Origin: Oligoflexia bacterium
GTDB taxonomy: Bacteria > Bdellovibrionota > UBA1018
Assembly (NCBI GenBank): GCA_025352185.1
Contig: JANXTV010000462.1
Coordinates: 1 to 5,765 of the forward strand
Direction: 5' to 3'
DNA length: 5,765 bases
Position numbers and translations under genes: made by a program
The notes under the pieces: generated by a model
What the model was told of the DNA's origin: nothing
Seen by the model: only the letters and a program-made list of their open reading frames with translations
Databases searched by the model: none
Shown: one piece after another, positions 1 through 5,742 of the stretch
Layout of the letters: every line of letters starts with the position of its first letter
Numbering within the stretch: the first letter of the stretch is position 1

Positions 1-85
1 GCTGAGCCCCCGCGGTGGTCAGCACGAAAAGAGAAAGCATACTCATCAGCAGAAGTCGCATCAGACCATCCATGGTTGATATCAT
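1..85 (-). CDS. Partial exported protein, N-terminus only (gene runs off the left edge)
   Basis: Only about 28 codons are present, and they form a typical export signal. After a short N-terminus containing one arginine comes the hydrophobic run LLLMSMLSLFVLTT, then TAGAQ, which resembles a signal peptidase I site (after AGA or AQ). Three in-frame ATG codons are possible, at 85, 73 and 61. The one at 85 has an upstream GAGAGGA about 10 bases away on the minus strand and was chosen for that reason. The start at 61 would give the most compact signal peptide, beginning MRLLL. The gene is divergent from the FAD dehydrogenase at 177. No mature sequence is in the window, so the function cannot be named. 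Signal-like hydrophobic stretches can arise by chance, but start, ribosome site and cleavage site together make a real gene likely. Confidence 0.62.
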   Translation of the reverse strand, partial: MISTMDGLMRLLLMSMLSLFVLTTAGAQ

Positions 86-176
86 TCGAGGTGAATCCTC
101 TCTTATTCTCCGCGTTCCCCCAAGTAAAATAGAGTCTATCCTCACGGCTCGAACGCAGGTAACGTCGGAGGTGTCC
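86..176. promoter_or_regulatory. Divergent intergenic spacer with a candidate -10 box for the FAD dehydrogenase
   Basis: This 91-bp spacer separates two outward-facing genes, so it should hold promoters for both. On the plus strand TAAAAT at 125-130 is a fair -10 match, but no convincing -35 box lies at the usual distance upstream. A strong ribosome binding site, GGAGGT at 167-172, sits 4 bases before the ATG at 177 and settles that start. The reading frame stays open further upstream to 15, but that stretch has no family-like sequence and overlaps the divergent gene. Confidence 0.35.
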
Positions 177-1094
177 ATGGCCGAAACCACCCTCTTTCTA
201 AACGCTTTAGAAACCGCTTTCCCACCCGACTTCATCACTCGCGAACGGAGTGAACTGATCGAGTACGGGAAGGACTGGACGAAAAACTTTGCTCCCGATC
301 CCCTCTGCGTCGCGTTTCCCCGTACGACCGAAGATGTATCGAAGCTGCTCCGCCTCTGTTCTGAATATGGGATTTCGGTCGTTCCTTCGGGCGGGCGCAC
401 GGGCTTAGCGGGCGGCGCGGTCGCGGCGAAAAAAGAACTCGTCGTTTCCCTAAAGCGGATGACCCATATCGGAGAAGTCGATGCCATGGCCCGGACTTTA
501 AGGGTCCAAGCCGGAGCGATCACCGAAGCGATTCACCATCACTGTAAGCCCGAAGGCCTCACTTGGCCCGTGGACTTCGCATCGAAGGGCAGCAGTCAGG
601 TCGGCGGGAACATTGCGACGAATGCGGGCGGCGTAAACGTGATCCGGTACGGACTCACGCGGCAGTGGGTCCTCGGAATCCAGGTCGTCACCGCGAACGG
701 CGACATCCTCGAATTAAACGGAGCGCTGGAAAAAAATAATACCGGAATCGATCTACGCCAGCTCTTTATCGGGAGCGAAGGCACGCTCGGAATCATTACC
801 GAGGCCACCCTAAAACTAGCTCCCCTCCCCGGCGAGGAGGACGTCTTCCTCTTTGCCGTACCCGATCTGGTGCCGTGCTCGAATTCTTTAAGCGGGCCCG
901 GGCCTCGCCGCTCACCCTCCAAGCGTTCGAGTTTTTTACCGACCACTGCCTCGCGCGCGTCACGAAACACTTGGGCGCCCGGCCTCCGTTTTCCGCTCCC
1001 TCCTCCCACTACGTTCTGCTCGAAATCGAACGGCCGAAGCAGGAAGGTCTCACCGAAGAATGGCTCGAGTCGATCCTGGTTTCCGGGATCGTGA
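177..1094 (+). CDS. N-terminal fragment: FAD-binding (PCMH-type) half of the dehydrogenase
   Basis: Residues 1-231 (177-869) are authentic; the later codons are out-of-frame readthrough with a proline/serine/arginine-rich composition that ends at 1094. The authentic part holds the FAD-binding domain. PSGGRTGLAGGAV (residues 70-82) is the pyrophosphate-binding loop. QVGGNIATNAGG (141-152) and FIGSEGTLGIIT (197-208) are the two other glycine-rich flavin-contact motifs of the family. No N-terminal export signal is seen, which supports the ATG at 177 with its ribosome binding site GGAGGT. If the frameshift is real in the organism, this fragment would lack the C-terminal substrate-binding domain and probably be inactive. 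Confidence 0.85.
   Translation: MAETTLFLNALETAFPPDFITRERSELIEYGKDWTKNFAPDPLCVAFPRTTEDVSKLLRLCSEYGISVVPSGGRTGLAGGAVAAKKELVVSLKRMTHIGEVDAMARTLRVQAGAITEAIHHHCKPEGLTWPVDFASKGSSQVGGNIATNAGGVNVIRYGLTRQWVLGIQVVTANGDILELNGALEKNNTGIDLRQLFIGSEGTLGIITEATLKLAPLPGEEDVFLFAVPDLVPCSNSLSGPGPRRSPSKRSSFLPTTASRASRNTWAPGLRFPLPPPTTFCSKSNGRSRKVSPKNGSSRSWFPGS
864..877 (+). other. Probable site of a one-base deletion
   Basis: The upstream frame reads P-D-L up to base 869 and the downstream frame reads A-V-L-E-F-F from 872. Bases 870-871 are g and t. Adding one base between them gives codon GNT; an A would make GAT and restore D-L-D-A-V-L-E-F-F, natural for this family's helix at that point. There is no homopolymer or heptameric slippery sequence here, so programmed frameshifting is not supported. 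Confidence 0.75.
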
Positions 1095-1570
1095 CGGACG
1101 GAACCCAGGCGCAGAATCCACGCGAAGCCGAGGAATTTTGGAGACTGCGCGAAGGCATTTCTGAATCGCTTGCCTCGACCGGACTCCCCCATAAAAACGA
1201 CGTGTGCCTCCCGATCGCGGAGCTCGGAGGCTTTTGCGCGGAACTCGATTCGTTTTTCGGAAAAAATTACCCGGACATCGAAGTCTGCGTATTCGGGCAT
1301 ATCGGCGACGGGAACCTCCATATTAACGTGATGAAGCCCGATGCATGGGAAGTGGCCGAATTCCGAAAACGGACAAAGGAAGTCGACCGGGATCTCTTCA
1401 CACTGGTTCGGAAACACCGCGGAAGCATTTCCGCCGAACACGGTATCGGCTTACTGAAGAAAGAATTTCTTTCCTTCACTCGCACGCCGGCCGAAATCGA
1501 ACTCTTCCGGAAAATTAAGAAAGTGTTCGACCCTCAGGGAATTTTAAATCCCGGAAAAATCTTCGATTAA
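875..1570 (+). CDS. C-terminal fragment: FAD-linked oxidase C-terminal domain of the dehydrogenase
   Basis: This frame carries the continuation of the protein (intact-numbering residues 234-464). It contains HKNDVCLPI (about 339-347), GHIGDGNLHIN (374-384) and SISAEHGIG (417-425), and ends with FDPQGILNPGKIF, the usual C-terminal signature. In characterised D-2-hydroxyglutarate dehydrogenases the two histidines of GHxGDGNLH and the glutamate just before HGIG bind a divalent metal that positions the hydroxyacid; the equivalents here are H375, H382 and E421. The first codon at 875 is GTG without a convincing ribosome binding site, so it is not expected to be a true start. The frame also reads sensibly a little upstream of 875, as expected for a broken gene and not for an independent one. 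Confidence 0.85.
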   Translation: MLEFFKRARASPLTLQAFEFFTDHCLARVTKHLGARPPFSAPSSHYVLLEIERPKQEGLTEEWLESILVSGIVTDGTQAQNPREAEEFWRLREGISESLASTGLPHKNDVCLPIAELGGFCAELDSFFGKNYPDIEVCVFGHIGDGNLHINVMKPDAWEVAEFRKRTKEVDRDLFTLVRKHRGSISAEHGIGLLKKEFLSFTRTPAEIELFRKIKKVFDPQGILNPGKIFD

Positions 1571-2802
1571 AAGAGGATCCGGGTACGGATACTCGTTTTC
1601 AATCCTTCGATCGCGTCGCGAACCGAACCGGATACGTTTTGGTCGAGATCCATCACGAGGTAACCGATATCGTTATCCGTGGACAGGACCTGACCGCGAA
1701 TGTTCGCGTTTAGATCGGACACGATTTTATTGATATCCTTCAGCACGCCGGGGACGTTTTGGTGGACGTTTAAAATTCGGTGCGAACCCGCGACGACCGG
1801 CACGTCCACCCGCGGGAAATTCACCGCGCTCGGCGTCGCGCCTTCATTCATGAAACGAATCAGCGATCCCGCGACTTCTTTACCGATATTCGCCTGCGCT
1901 TCCTCCGTCGAACCTCCGACGTGCGGAGTGAGGATGACATTCGGCAGGCCCTGGAGTTTTGAAACAAATTTTCCGTCGTTTCCGGATGGCTCCTCTGGAT
2001 ATACATCAACGGCCGCGCCTCCGAGTTTCCCCGACTTTAAAGCCGCGGATAAGGCATCGATCTCGACGACGGTTCCGCGCGAAGCGTTCAGGAGGTAAGC
2101 CCCGTCTCGCATCTTCGCGATCTGGGCCGCCCCGATCATATTTTTCGTACCCGGAGTTTCCGGGACGTGGAGCGTGACGAAATCTGAGTTTTCAAGCAGT
2201 TCCGTCAGACTCCCCGCCGTCCGCGTATTTCCGATCGCAAGTTTCGACGCGATATCGAACGCAATTACGCGCATCCCGAGACTCTCCGCCAGCACGCCGA
2301 CCTGATTCCCGATGTGTCCGTAACCGACGATGCCGAGCGTTTTCCCACGCACTTCGAAACAGTGATTCGCGACTTTTTTCCAAACGCCTTCGTGGACTTC
2401 CTTCGAACGATCCGCGAGCTGCCGCGAGAGGAAAATAATTTCCGCGATAATCATCTCCGCAACGCTGCGGGTATTACTGAAGGGCGCATTAAAAACGGGC
2501 ACTCCGCGCCGATTCGCGGCGGCGATTTCCACTTGGTTCGTACCGATACAGAAACAGCCGACCGAGAGGAGGTGCTTCCCCGCCGCAATCACCGCATCGG
2601 GCACGTGGGTCTTACTCCGGATCCCGAGGAGGTGGACGTTTGCGATCCGCTCGATGAGTTCCTTTTCGGAAAGCGCTCCCTTAACGTTTTCGACCTGGAA
2701 ACCTTCGGCTTGGAAGAGGTCGGTCGCGTTCGCGTGAATGTTCTCGAGGAGGAGAACCTTAATTTTATCTTTCGGAAACGAAGTCGCGGGGTGGTTCAGC
2801 AT
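1567..2802 (-). CDS. serA: D-3-phosphoglycerate dehydrogenase
   Basis: Catalyses the first step of L-serine synthesis, NAD-dependent oxidation of 3-phosphoglycerate to 3-phosphohydroxypyruvate, in the cytoplasm. The 411-residue protein matches the short E. coli-type enzyme (410 residues) along its whole length. The substrate region has IRSKTH (about 61-66), and FCIGTNQVE and PVFNAPFSNTRSVAE follow. The Rossmann motif is GYGHIG (160-165). The catalytic triad is R242 in NASRGTVV, E271 in YPEEP and H294 in LTPHVGGS. The C-terminal ACT domain (about 338-411) keeps H347, N349 and N367, equivalent to the serine-binding H344, N346 and N364 of E. coli, so feedback inhibition by L-serine is expected. 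Two adjacent ATG codons exist (2805 and 2802); the second is chosen because GGA at 2810-2808 lies 5 bases away. The frame is open upstream to 3105, but that part shows no family similarity and overlaps the divergent gene. No serB or serC is nearby. Confidence 0.97.
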   Translation of the reverse strand: MLNHPATSFPKDKIKVLLLENIHANATDLFQAEGFQVENVKGALSEKELIERIANVHLLGIRSKTHVPDAVIAAGKHLLSVGCFCIGTNQVEIAAANRRGVPVFNAPFSNTRSVAEMIIAEIIFLSRQLADRSKEVHEGVWKKVANHCFEVRGKTLGIVGYGHIGNQVGVLAESLGMRVIAFDIASKLAIGNTRTAGSLTELLENSDFVTLHVPETPGTKNMIGAAQIAKMRDGAYLLNASRGTVVEIDALSAALKSGKLGGAAVDVYPEEPSGNDGKFVSKLQGLPNVILTPHVGGSTEEAQANIGKEVAGSLIRFMNEGATPSAVNFPRVDVPVVAGSHRILNVHQNVPGVLKDINKIVSDLNANIRGQVLSTDNDIGYLVMDLDQNVSGSVRDAIEGLKTSIRTRILF

Positions 2803-2915
2803 CATTTTCCGCAAAGTCTCACGAATAGGGCCCGAAGTCGCCCTATTCTTAGGCTCGAAGCGATCGGCGCCCTCCGTCCAGTCGCCTTCCGCCAAAAAGC
2901 CGTCGCTTTCTCCAT
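2802..2915 (-). other. Possible 37-codon leader reading frame ahead of serA
   Basis: On the minus strand an ATG at 2915 opens a frame of 37 codons that stops with TGA at 2804-2802, overlapping the serA start region (ATGATG). Such an overlap is typical of translational coupling. The peptide is arginine-rich and has only two adjacent serine codons, so it does not look like a serine attenuator. No good ribosome binding site precedes it, and an open frame of this length is common by chance in GC-rich DNA. It is recorded because of the stop/start overlap only. Confidence 0.15.
2823..2848. promoter_or_regulatory. Perfect inverted repeat upstream of serA (operator or 5'-UTR hairpin)
   Basis: GAATAGGGC (2823-2831) and GCCCTATTC (2840-2848) form a perfect 9-bp inverted repeat around an 8-base centre. 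It lies 20 bases upstream of the serA ATG at 2802 and about 100 bases upstream of the divergent phospholipase D gene. There is no T-run after either arm, so it is not an intrinsic terminator. It could be a dimeric repressor/activator site acting on serA, or a stem-loop in the serA leader close to the ribosome binding site. Which regulator would bind cannot be told. Confidence 0.45.
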
Positions 2916-2950
2916 TTAGGAACCCGCCCCGAAAAGCCGAAAAGCTCAGC

Positions 2951-4720
2951 ATGGCATTCGTACGGAAGCGTGACCCAATCAACTTTTCAAAGGCCACCGC
3001 CCTGGCCGCCCTTTCTATCTTACTCAGTGGAGCACTCACGGGAACGGCGGGAGCGGGCAAACTCGCGGACCTTCCGCGTCTCCTCGCGAACGCAAAATGC
3101 GACACGCTCCTCTATCCCATTCCGGACTGGATTAAGGATATCGAGGCGCAGTGTAAGACGAATCCCGTTCTCAAGAAGCGGGTCGAGAGTCTCACCCACT
3201 ATTTCGTCACCGGAAAAAGCGACGTCGGCGGGATCGAAGCCGAACTCGCTTTTACGCTTCGCGATCTCCGCGATGAGGGACTTTTAAAGCCCGTACTCGC
3301 GAAAGCCCTCTCGGAAGCCCGTAAAAATCCAAAGTTTCCGGCAATTCCCGGAAATGATTCCGAAATCGTCGCGCAGTTCTACGGACTGATCGACGCAGAA
3401 CTCATTTCGCGTGGCCTTTCCCCACTCGGGATGGAAGGCGCGTTTAAACCGTGGACCGATCTCGCCGCGGAACAGGCAAAAATCATCGAGAGTTCCGGCA
3501 AATCAAAAATCGGCGACGCGAACTTTTTAACTGAACTTTCAAACGTCGCGCGGGCTGACTTCATCGCGGGACACGAAATCAAGATCCTGAACGAAGCGCC
3601 GGAAGCGGTCTCCGAACGCGAACGGATGATCAACGGCGCGCAGAAAAGTATTCACGTGATGACTTGGGCTCTCTACGGAGACGAAGCGGGTGAACATTTC
3701 GCGAATCTCCTGATTAAGCGCCATAACGACGGGATCGACGTAAAGATCATGGTCGATGGTCAGACGGCGGACCGCGTGGGTTACCGCGAGTCGATCGCGA
3801 AACTCCGGGCGGCCGGGGTGCCCGTGATTGAATGGCGTTCGAAGAAGAATCCGTACTTCGGCCAGCATCGAAAATTTCTGGTCGTGGACGCCGAACTCGG
3901 TACGGGCGAAGCCCTGGCCGGCGGCAGAAATTTCGGGAACGACTATCTCCATATGGGGACTAAACCGGACTCCCCGAAGTGGCGGGATACCGATATCGTC
4001 TACTCCGGCCCGGGGGTGCGAAAGAACGCGCGCCGTTTCGCCGACCTGTGGAACGAACAGCTCGATCGCCTCGCGGCCGACGACACCGAACACGCCCAGA
4101 AGTATCACGACTTAAAGATCGATAAGAAAAAAGCTCGCACCGAGCAACGAGTGAAAAACGCAAAGGGTCCGATCATGGCGATCCTCGACCACACTCCGAA
4201 CGCGGCCGGGTACGATCCGATTTACCTCGCGCTCCTGAAATCCATCGAAGCCTCGACGAAATCGATCGACATCTCAAACGCCTACGTCATCCTCACACCC
4301 GGAATTAAGGACGCCCTCGTGCGCGCCCGCGCCCGCGGCGTGAAAGTCCGTATCTTTACGAACTCGGCCCGGAGTGTCGACGAGCCCATCGTGAGTATTC
4401 CAATTCTACACAGTCTCGCCGAGCTACTTCCTTACGGCGTGGAAATCTTCGTAAAGCAGGGCGATACGCTCCACAGTAAATTCGCCATCTTCGATGACGA
4501 ACTCCTCTTCGTCATGAGCTATAATCTCCATCCGCGGTCCCTCCGCTACGAGGGAGAATCGGCGAACGTGATTTTCCATAAAGAAACGGCGCTCACGATG
4601 CGGGAGGCGTACGAGAAAGATCTCGCGGCCGCTAAACCGGTAAAGGTCGCGGCCGATCTCGAGATTCCGGCGAATCCCCTTTCGGACGTAGCCGAAAAAG
4701 AATTTCGCGATCAGCTCTAA
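2951..4720 (+). CDS. Exported phospholipase D / cardiolipin-synthase-like protein with two HKD motifs
   Basis: A 589-residue member of the phospholipase D superfamily, whose enzymes cleave or transfer phosphodiester groups through a covalent phosphohistidine. The first HKD motif is HRKFLVVD (H306, K308, D313), followed by GGRNFGNDYL (324-333). The second is HSKFAIFD (H508, K510, D515), followed by SYNLHPRS (523-530). Both resemble the motifs of bacterial cardiolipin synthases, and both catalytic half-sites are complete. Unlike ClsA-type synthases it has no pair of N-terminal membrane helices. It has a Sec signal: basic RKR, hydrophobic core about 15-30, likely cleavage after AGA near 36. The mature protein should therefore be periplasmic or secreted. 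Residues about 40-200 form a helical-looking region with two cysteines (C50, C67) that I do not recognise. ATG 2951 is chosen for the signal peptide although no strong ribosome binding site precedes it. The lipid or nucleic-acid substrate is unknown; family membership is near certain, cardiolipin synthesis only possible. Confidence 0.92.
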   Translation: MAFVRKRDPINFSKATALAALSILLSGALTGTAGAGKLADLPRLLANAKCDTLLYPIPDWIKDIEAQCKTNPVLKKRVESLTHYFVTGKSDVGGIEAELAFTLRDLRDEGLLKPVLAKALSEARKNPKFPAIPGNDSEIVAQFYGLIDAELISRGLSPLGMEGAFKPWTDLAAEQAKIIESSGKSKIGDANFLTELSNVARADFIAGHEIKILNEAPEAVSERERMINGAQKSIHVMTWALYGDEAGEHFANLLIKRHNDGIDVKIMVDGQTADRVGYRESIAKLRAAGVPVIEWRSKKNPYFGQHRKFLVVDAELGTGEALAGGRNFGNDYLHMGTKPDSPKWRDTDIVYSGPGVRKNARRFADLWNEQLDRLAADDTEHAQKYHDLKIDKKKARTEQRVKNAKGPIMAILDHTPNAAGYDPIYLALLKSIEASTKSIDISNAYVILTPGIKDALVRARARGVKVRIFTNSARSVDEPIVSIPILHSLAELLPYGVEIFVKQGDTLHSKFAIFDDELLFVMSYNLHPRSLRYEGESANVIFHKETALTMREAYEKDLAAAKPVKVAADLEIPANPLSDVAEKEFRDQL

Positions 4721-4723
4721 AAA

Positions 4724-4939
4724 TTACTCAGACTTCGGCGCGGAATCGACCGCGGCCGGTGCCGAAGAAGTATTCCCTTGGTGGCGTTCTTTTCGGCGGG
4801 CGCGGCGGTCTTTACGGCGCTCTTTACGGTGGGCGTGGCGACCCTTCACTCCGGCCGAAGCATCGGTGATCGGGAGACAGGTCACGGTGAAAGCAGTTAG
4901 AATCGAAATTACTAAAAGACGGGAAACGTTCTTCATCAT
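4724..4939 (-). CDS. Small exported arginine/lysine-rich repeat protein, function unknown
   Basis: A 71-residue product with a clear Sec signal (LLVISILTAFTVTCLP, likely cleavage after DASA at 29) and a mature part of about 42 residues. Residues 34-53 hold about twelve arginine/lysine residues against three acidic ones, built from repeats RKER-RKDR-RAR-RKER flanked by histidines. The tail is a low-complexity serine/alanine/proline stretch ending in KSE. The start is supported by GAAGAGGA (4954 to 4947) seven bases before ATG 4939; a second ATG follows directly. Cys21 sits in the hydrophobic part, but its surroundings (VTC) fit a lipobox poorly. Such cationic periplasmic peptides could bind nucleic acid, lipopolysaccharide or another polyanion, but nothing shows which. 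It is convergent with the phospholipase D gene with only three bases between the stops. A chance reading frame is unlikely given signal peptide plus ribosome site. Confidence 0.65.
   Translation of the reverse strand: MMKNVSRLLVISILTAFTVTCLPITDASAGVKGRHAHRKERRKDRRARRKERHQGNTSSAPAAVDSAPKSE
4784..4828 (-). repeat. Tandem 12-bp coding repeat (RKER/RKDR) in the small basic protein
   Basis: Codons 38-52 on the minus strand read CGT AAA GAG CGC, CGT AAA GAC CGC, CGC GCC CGC, CGA AAA GAA CGC. This is three four-codon units with one shortened unit between the second and last. On the plus strand it shows as TCTTTACGG at 4809-4817 and again at 4821-4829. The first two units are nearly identical in DNA and the last has diverged at wobble positions, which suggests expansion by duplication followed by drift. 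Confidence 0.6.
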
Positions 4940-5085
4940 GGGACAGTCCTCTTCGAGATAAAATATTTAAACTTCTTTAAACAGCGTCCTCCTCCGGGCG
5001 CCTCTGGACAACTCAAATCTTCTGGCCGTCCGCAGGAATTCTGGATAGCTTCCCCGAAGATTAACCCACCCTGGAGACTCCACTC
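4940..5085. promoter_or_regulatory. Divergent intergenic spacer with an AT-rich promoter core
   Basis: This 146-bp spacer lies between two outward-facing genes. Bases 4957-4982 are strikingly AT-rich compared with the surroundings. They contain TAAAAT (4959-4964), a reasonable -10 box for the plus-strand gene, and its complement gives TATTTT for the minus-strand gene. TTTAAAC occurs twice, at 4966-4972 and 4976-4982, exactly 10 bp apart, as in a site read on one face of the helix. No good -35 box was found in either direction. The remaining 100 bases towards 5085 show no gene and no clear hairpin. GGAG at 5073-5076 is the ribosome binding site of the hydrolase gene. Confidence 0.35.
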
Positions 5086-5742
5086 ATGAAACTCTGTTTA
5101 AGCGCCATCCCCCTTTCGCTCCTTTCGATCGTCCCTGCCCTCGCCGGTACGACGCCACCCGCTAAAGCGGCCATCACCGAAAAAGTCGTCGAATACCGAG
5201 AGGGCGACACGGTGCTCGAAGGTTTCCTCGCCGAACCGAAGACCGTCACGAAAAATACTCCGGCGATCGTTGTCGTGCACGAATGGATGGGCTTGGGAGA
5301 CTACGCTAAGATGCGGGCGCGAATGCTTGCCGAACTGGGTTACGTCGCGTTCGCCGCGGATATTTACGGAAAAGGTGTCCGCGCGAAAGATATGGACGAG
5401 GCGGGTAAACTGGCGACTCGGTATAAGTCGGATCGACCGCTCATGCGGAAACGGATTCTCGCCGCGATTGAAACCGCTTCTAAACTTCCGAACGTCGACT
5501 CGAAACGAATCGCGGTCATGGGTTACTGCTTCGGAGGCACCGTGGCCTTAGAGGCGGCCCGGGCCCACGCTCCGGTGATCGCCGCGATCAGTTTCCACGG
5601 CGGGCTCTCGAGCCCGACCGCGAAAGACACGAAAGACCTCGGCGCAAAAATCATCGTGGTACACCGCCGGCTCGGCGCGCGCGCCCAGTTGCTCCAGCGC
5701 GGCGCACACATCGGCGAAGCGGTTGTCGGCGGGGGTGGCTAA
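5086..5742 (+). CDS. Exported dienelactone-hydrolase-family protein, C-terminus replaced by unrelated sequence
   Basis: An alpha/beta-hydrolase of the dienelactone hydrolase family, which uses a Cys-Asp-His triad on lactones or esters. Residues 1-20 are a signal peptide (core LSAIPLSLLSIVPALA, cleavage after ALA), so the enzyme should be periplasmic or secreted, unlike classical cytoplasmic ClcD. VVVHEWMG (62-69) is the family's glutamate-containing oxyanion-side motif, ADIYGKG (91-97) is typical, and GYCFGG (146-151) holds the nucleophile C148. SFHGG (169-173) is also conserved. Native similarity ends at KIIVVH (188-193). The expected continuation (usually HGxxDP with the catalytic aspartate, and later the catalytic histidine) is absent and replaced by 25 low-complexity residues encoded in much more GC-rich DNA. 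The authentic gene therefore ends near 5664; the stop at 5740-5742 belongs to the joined sequence. ATG 5086 has GGAG nine bases upstream. The natural substrate is unknown. Confidence 0.88.
   Translation: MKLCLSAIPLSLLSIVPALAGTTPPAKAAITEKVVEYREGDTVLEGFLAEPKTVTKNTPAIVVVHEWMGLGDYAKMRARMLAELGYVAFAADIYGKGVRAKDMDEAGKLATRYKSDRPLMRKRILAAIETASKLPNVDSKRIAVMGYCFGGTVALEAARAHAPVIAAISFHGGLSSPTAKDTKDLGAKIIVVHRRLGARAQLLQRGAHIGEAVVGGGG

Larger units (their letters stand above)
177..1570 (+). pseudogene. FAD-linked 2-hydroxyacid dehydrogenase (D-2-hydroxyglutarate / D-lactate / glycolate type), interrupted by a one-base frameshift
   Basis: Restoring one base after position 870 gives a continuous 464-residue protein, the normal length for the GlcD / D-lactate dehydrogenase / D-2-hydroxyglutarate dehydrogenase family. 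These flavoenzymes oxidise a D-2-hydroxyacid to the 2-oxoacid and pass electrons to an acceptor such as an electron-transfer flavoprotein or a quinone. No signal peptide or membrane segment is visible, so a cytoplasmic or peripheral location is likely. Substrate cannot be fixed from motifs alone. Convergent adjacency to serA favours D-2-hydroxyglutarate (inference), because SerA can produce that compound from 2-oxoglutarate. Every family motif on both sides of the break is intact and neither half shows further damage, so either a sequencing or assembly error or a very recent mutation explains it better than long decay. Its stop codon (1568-1570) overlaps the serA stop on the other strand by four bases. 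Confidence 0.9.

Noticed and set aside
15..176. N-terminal extension of the FAD dehydrogenase
   Set aside because: The family N-terminus and a strong GGAGGT ribosome site both point to 177, and the extension overlaps the divergent exported-protein gene.
864..877. Programmed ribosomal frameshift in the dehydrogenase
   Set aside because: There is no slippery heptamer, internal Shine-Dalgarno stimulator or downstream pseudoknot obvious here, and this family is not known for recoding.
596..1441. Long open frame antisense to the FAD dehydrogenase
   Set aside because: It lies wholly opposite a recognised gene, its translation shows no domain or export pattern, and long antisense frames are common in GC-rich coding DNA.
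2823..2848. Intrinsic terminator at the inverted repeat
   Set aside because: Neither strand has a T-run after the stem, and the position is upstream, not downstream, of both flanking genes.
2314..2919. Open frame antisense to serA
   Set aside because: It is opposite a very well conserved gene, has no recognisable motif and no good ribosome site.
2738..2950. N-terminal extension of the phospholipase D protein by 71 residues
   Set aside because: It would overlap serA and bury the signal peptide that begins at 2951.
2803..3105. N-terminal extension of serA by about 101 residues
   Set aside because: The extension is not family-like, would overlap the divergent phospholipase D gene, and the 411-residue form matches E. 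coli SerA end to end.
3539..4108. Open frame antisense to the phospholipase D gene
   Set aside because: It is a shadow of the first HKD domain coding region and its translation has no family-like sequence.
5003..5075. Recurrent CTGG tetranucleotides upstream of the hydrolase
   Set aside because: Four short copies at irregular spacing are within chance expectation and form no clear site.
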